This document shows positions 5,901-6,211 of a DNA stretch of 6,211 nucleotides, piece by piece (position 1 is the first letter of the stretch; the number at the start of each line of letters is the position of its first letter). This stretch comes from Verrucomicrobiota bacterium (GTDB lineage Bacteria; Verrucomicrobiota; Verrucomicrobiia; Chthoniobacterales; Xiphinematobacteraceae). The notes beneath the pieces are model-generated. The model had not been told where the DNA came from and ran no database searches. It worked only from the letters and a program-made list of their open reading frames with translations. The position numbers and the translations under genes are program-made. The DNA lies in NCBI GenBank assembly GCA_003176035.1, contig PSRL01000180.1, positions 1 through 6,211 on the forward strand, written 5' to 3'.

Positions 5901-6211
5901 GGATGTTAAGTGTTCCCCTGGTCTGTGTAGCCGATTTACGGGGTTCTATCGTGGCACCAGTTCCTCCAACTACCCTGGAGATATAGCAGTCGCGCGCGTA
6001 TCTACCTGTTATGAAATATTGGCTATCAAAATCCACCCGAGGTGAATTATTGAGCGTAATTTGAGTGATGACTGCTGCTGCGTCAAACTTCAGCAAATTA
6101 CGATGCCTATCGTATTGCACAGAACGTTCGGAGTAGGCCCGGCGAAGATTTTCGAAATAACGCCCGACAGCTTCTATGCTGGTGTGGCTGGTGACATGTT
6201 GTTGGTGTATG
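2962..6211 (-). CDS. Large TcdA/TcdB-type toxin-like protein, C-terminal part (5' end beyond the window)
   Basis: Open without a stop from the right edge (first full codon 6210-6208) to TAA at 2964-2962: at least 1082 residues, start not visible. A GTG at 6120 is internal. Visible residues 1-310 resemble, segment after segment and without large gaps, the delivery/translocation region of Clostridioides difficile TcdB as I remember it: AVGRYFENL, ITQITLNN, CYISRVVGGTGATI (75-88), LPATPKIKFDYE (127-138), RNIFIPNVS (198-206), LKYRLEGSQGNYRF (213-226) and WTIDL (246-250). In clostridial toxins this follows the glucosyltransferase, C80 autoprotease and hydrophobic pore helices, which here would lie beyond 6211. 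Residues ~310-1082 are beta-rich, without transmembrane helices, without the YYF-type choline-binding repeats, and with at least one pair of ~47-aa 'WYD' repeats. Homology to the TcdA/TcdB pore family suggests self-delivery of an enzymatic N-terminus into a target cell, but cargo and target cannot be told from this window. It ends 89 bp from the convergent galM. Confidence 0.75.
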   Translation of the reverse strand, partial: IHQQHVTSHTSIEAVGRYFENLRRAYSERSVQYDRHRNLLKFDAAAVITQITLNNSPRVDFDSQYFITGRYARDCYISRVVGGTGATIEPRKSATQTRGTLNIQEKMGWAKSAAIPLDAKSATNILLPATPKIKFDYEYISDSLPSSTRTPPGLEILRELSEKTSSFQFETCGLKVGKLLPTLEDTEITVRGLGNQNRNIFIPNVSGQVAQHLKYRLEGSQGNYRFFPIRNAQFLLQESSTSASHWTIDLSQIENLDDLNYSITPGGVLTFHDSTRGPVRIDFGQTGGTIEVRSKTRSWRLDRTSRSLLLTQIDLGASEVPGSKGARLQRILENAILLSKLYEFIQRRSKERNSIIPPASLKTALHNHSIYTDRWVSLDRSPSGHLGTLDTESSEWITSGDPQLNKGKLLGRIGSTFYFSSKNQIWNRVAGHLTQPIHKQSLPLGETSQGTEITGVWSQNELVFISQSIPLHHGKGFLEAIYQLKETGQPELVKLTVPLEDFRSHLSSEDAMSTSKVLQAIMELIGIPKNSFTYNSTAGFANLLLLVCRDTPRRERSFWLNTKNSEVITLDNSLPQDAVPIAMPDLPHTAQTIFYYSDTEKALYGTSRGNTQPFSEAPLPQSTPLMKKLRNIKFVESRLQVESEDGIVYEIDAKGKKRIVQFTARWMSSRQTSWVNEVVQIFHTQDSSESVEIRGIQLADGTAVTCWYDKILNHFTVAPKTLSVERLLHLGLATDEGGAWIFQPNVGQLYLLPTFTPEAATLFFDNRNNNYLTLLQLSTTQPVLPNEKVNRAIRVGDGRVVAWTQSGLTLLLDSKLLRHPIVLAVNEDWFSGESNQQKHLALLTSDQNYRFYAKIDLPQTASRGRLRFRRWYDVASQKIITIPLERLSNGLDYVGVAPSQDMAYFGNQSSLIALSATDETREILPTRFFDPNRNANVLSLRIKAANESFATIPPVLAGVDTVALHGNINQLAFNKPFWEHHRLIVLDPVPDSPSTGPSFLGTLELNFTDAEKLAVGRDDNHLFFEFSNQPNSPRLTINRFFGSSQNHLTLKFANGLRRKLTSNSAELTAPPTKLLSTLPLET
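3463..4092 (-). repeat. Protein-level repeat: two diverged ~47-aa 'WYD' units in the large gene
   Basis: Unit 1 (4092-3949) begins WYDKILNHFTVAP and continues to LGLATDEGGAWIFQ and QLYLLPT. Unit 2 (3600-3463) begins WYDVASQKIITIP and continues to VGVAPSQDMAYF and SLIALSA. They align over their whole length with small gaps and about 14 identities. Looser hairpins of similar form occur nearer the N-terminus (STFYFSSKNQIW; TIFYYSDTEKALYG). The pattern suggests a beta-propeller or repeated beta-hairpin fold built from diverged units; the blade count cannot be set by eye. Confidence 0.45.
5281..6210 (-). other. Protein region: TcdA/TcdB-like delivery (pore-forming) domain, C-terminal portion
   Basis: This marks the part of the large gene whose translation is collinear with the post-hydrophobic half of the clostridial toxin delivery domain. 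Matches include the spacing between a YF-containing helix, the C-x-I-x-R-x-x-GG-x-G-x-T strand (visible residues 75-88), the LPxxPxxxFxxE strand (127-138), the xFIxPxV strand (198-206) and the W-x-IDL strand (246-250). The hydrophobic pore-inserting helices that precede this region in TcdB are not in the window. The match was made by eye against remembered TcdB sequence; no alignment score is available. Confidence 0.68.

Noticed and set aside
6118..6120. GTG at 6120 as the start of the large toxin-like protein
   Set aside because: The frame is open for a further 30 codons to the window edge, and those residues continue the TcdB-like pattern (AVGRYFENL), so the true start is outside.

Overview
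The window is bacterial, compactly coded and of moderate base composition. It shows weak or absent Shine-Dalgarno sequences before its two clearest ATG starts (121 and 1745). A signal-peptide-bearing aldose 1-epimerase together with a giant TcdA/TcdB-type toxin fragment would fit the Planctomycetota-Verrucomicrobiota-Chlamydiota group or another environmental Gram-negative. That placement is a low-confidence inference, because no marker gene is present.

Layout from left to right. (1) 1-110: ten head-to-tail copies of an 11-bp unit, running off the left edge and stopping 10 bp before a start codon. (2) 121-1143 (+): a complete Fic-family AMP transferase with an N-terminal self-inhibitory motif and a C-terminal winged-helix domain. 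(3) 1144-1329 (+): a doubtful 61-aa ORF whose ATG directly follows the fic stop codon. (4) 1330-1418: short AT-rich non-coding stretch with a TTA repeat and a G8 run. (5) 1419-1746 (-): a coding-like region that no single intact ORF covers. It looks like a small membrane-anchored protein broken by one frameshift. (6) 1745-2872 (+): a complete exported aldose 1-epimerase (GalM). (7) 2873-2961: convergent intergenic region with a strong GC hairpin. (8) 2962-6211 (-): at least 1082 codons of a very large protein, open to the right edge. Its first ~310 visible residues match, by eye and from memory, the delivery/translocation region of clostridial toxins TcdA/TcdB. The remaining ~770 residues are beta-rich, carry internal 'WYD' repeats and lack the choline-binding-type repeats that end the clostridial toxins.

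The genes do not form one operon. fic and its possible small partner are co-directional. The broken minus-strand gene and galM start divergently from overlapping ATGs. galM and the toxin-like gene converge. The most noteworthy items are the TcdB-like protein with an unfamiliar C-terminal half, the hidden frameshifted gene at 1419-1746, and the 11-bp array in the leader of fic. All homology statements rest on pattern recognition; no database search was run.
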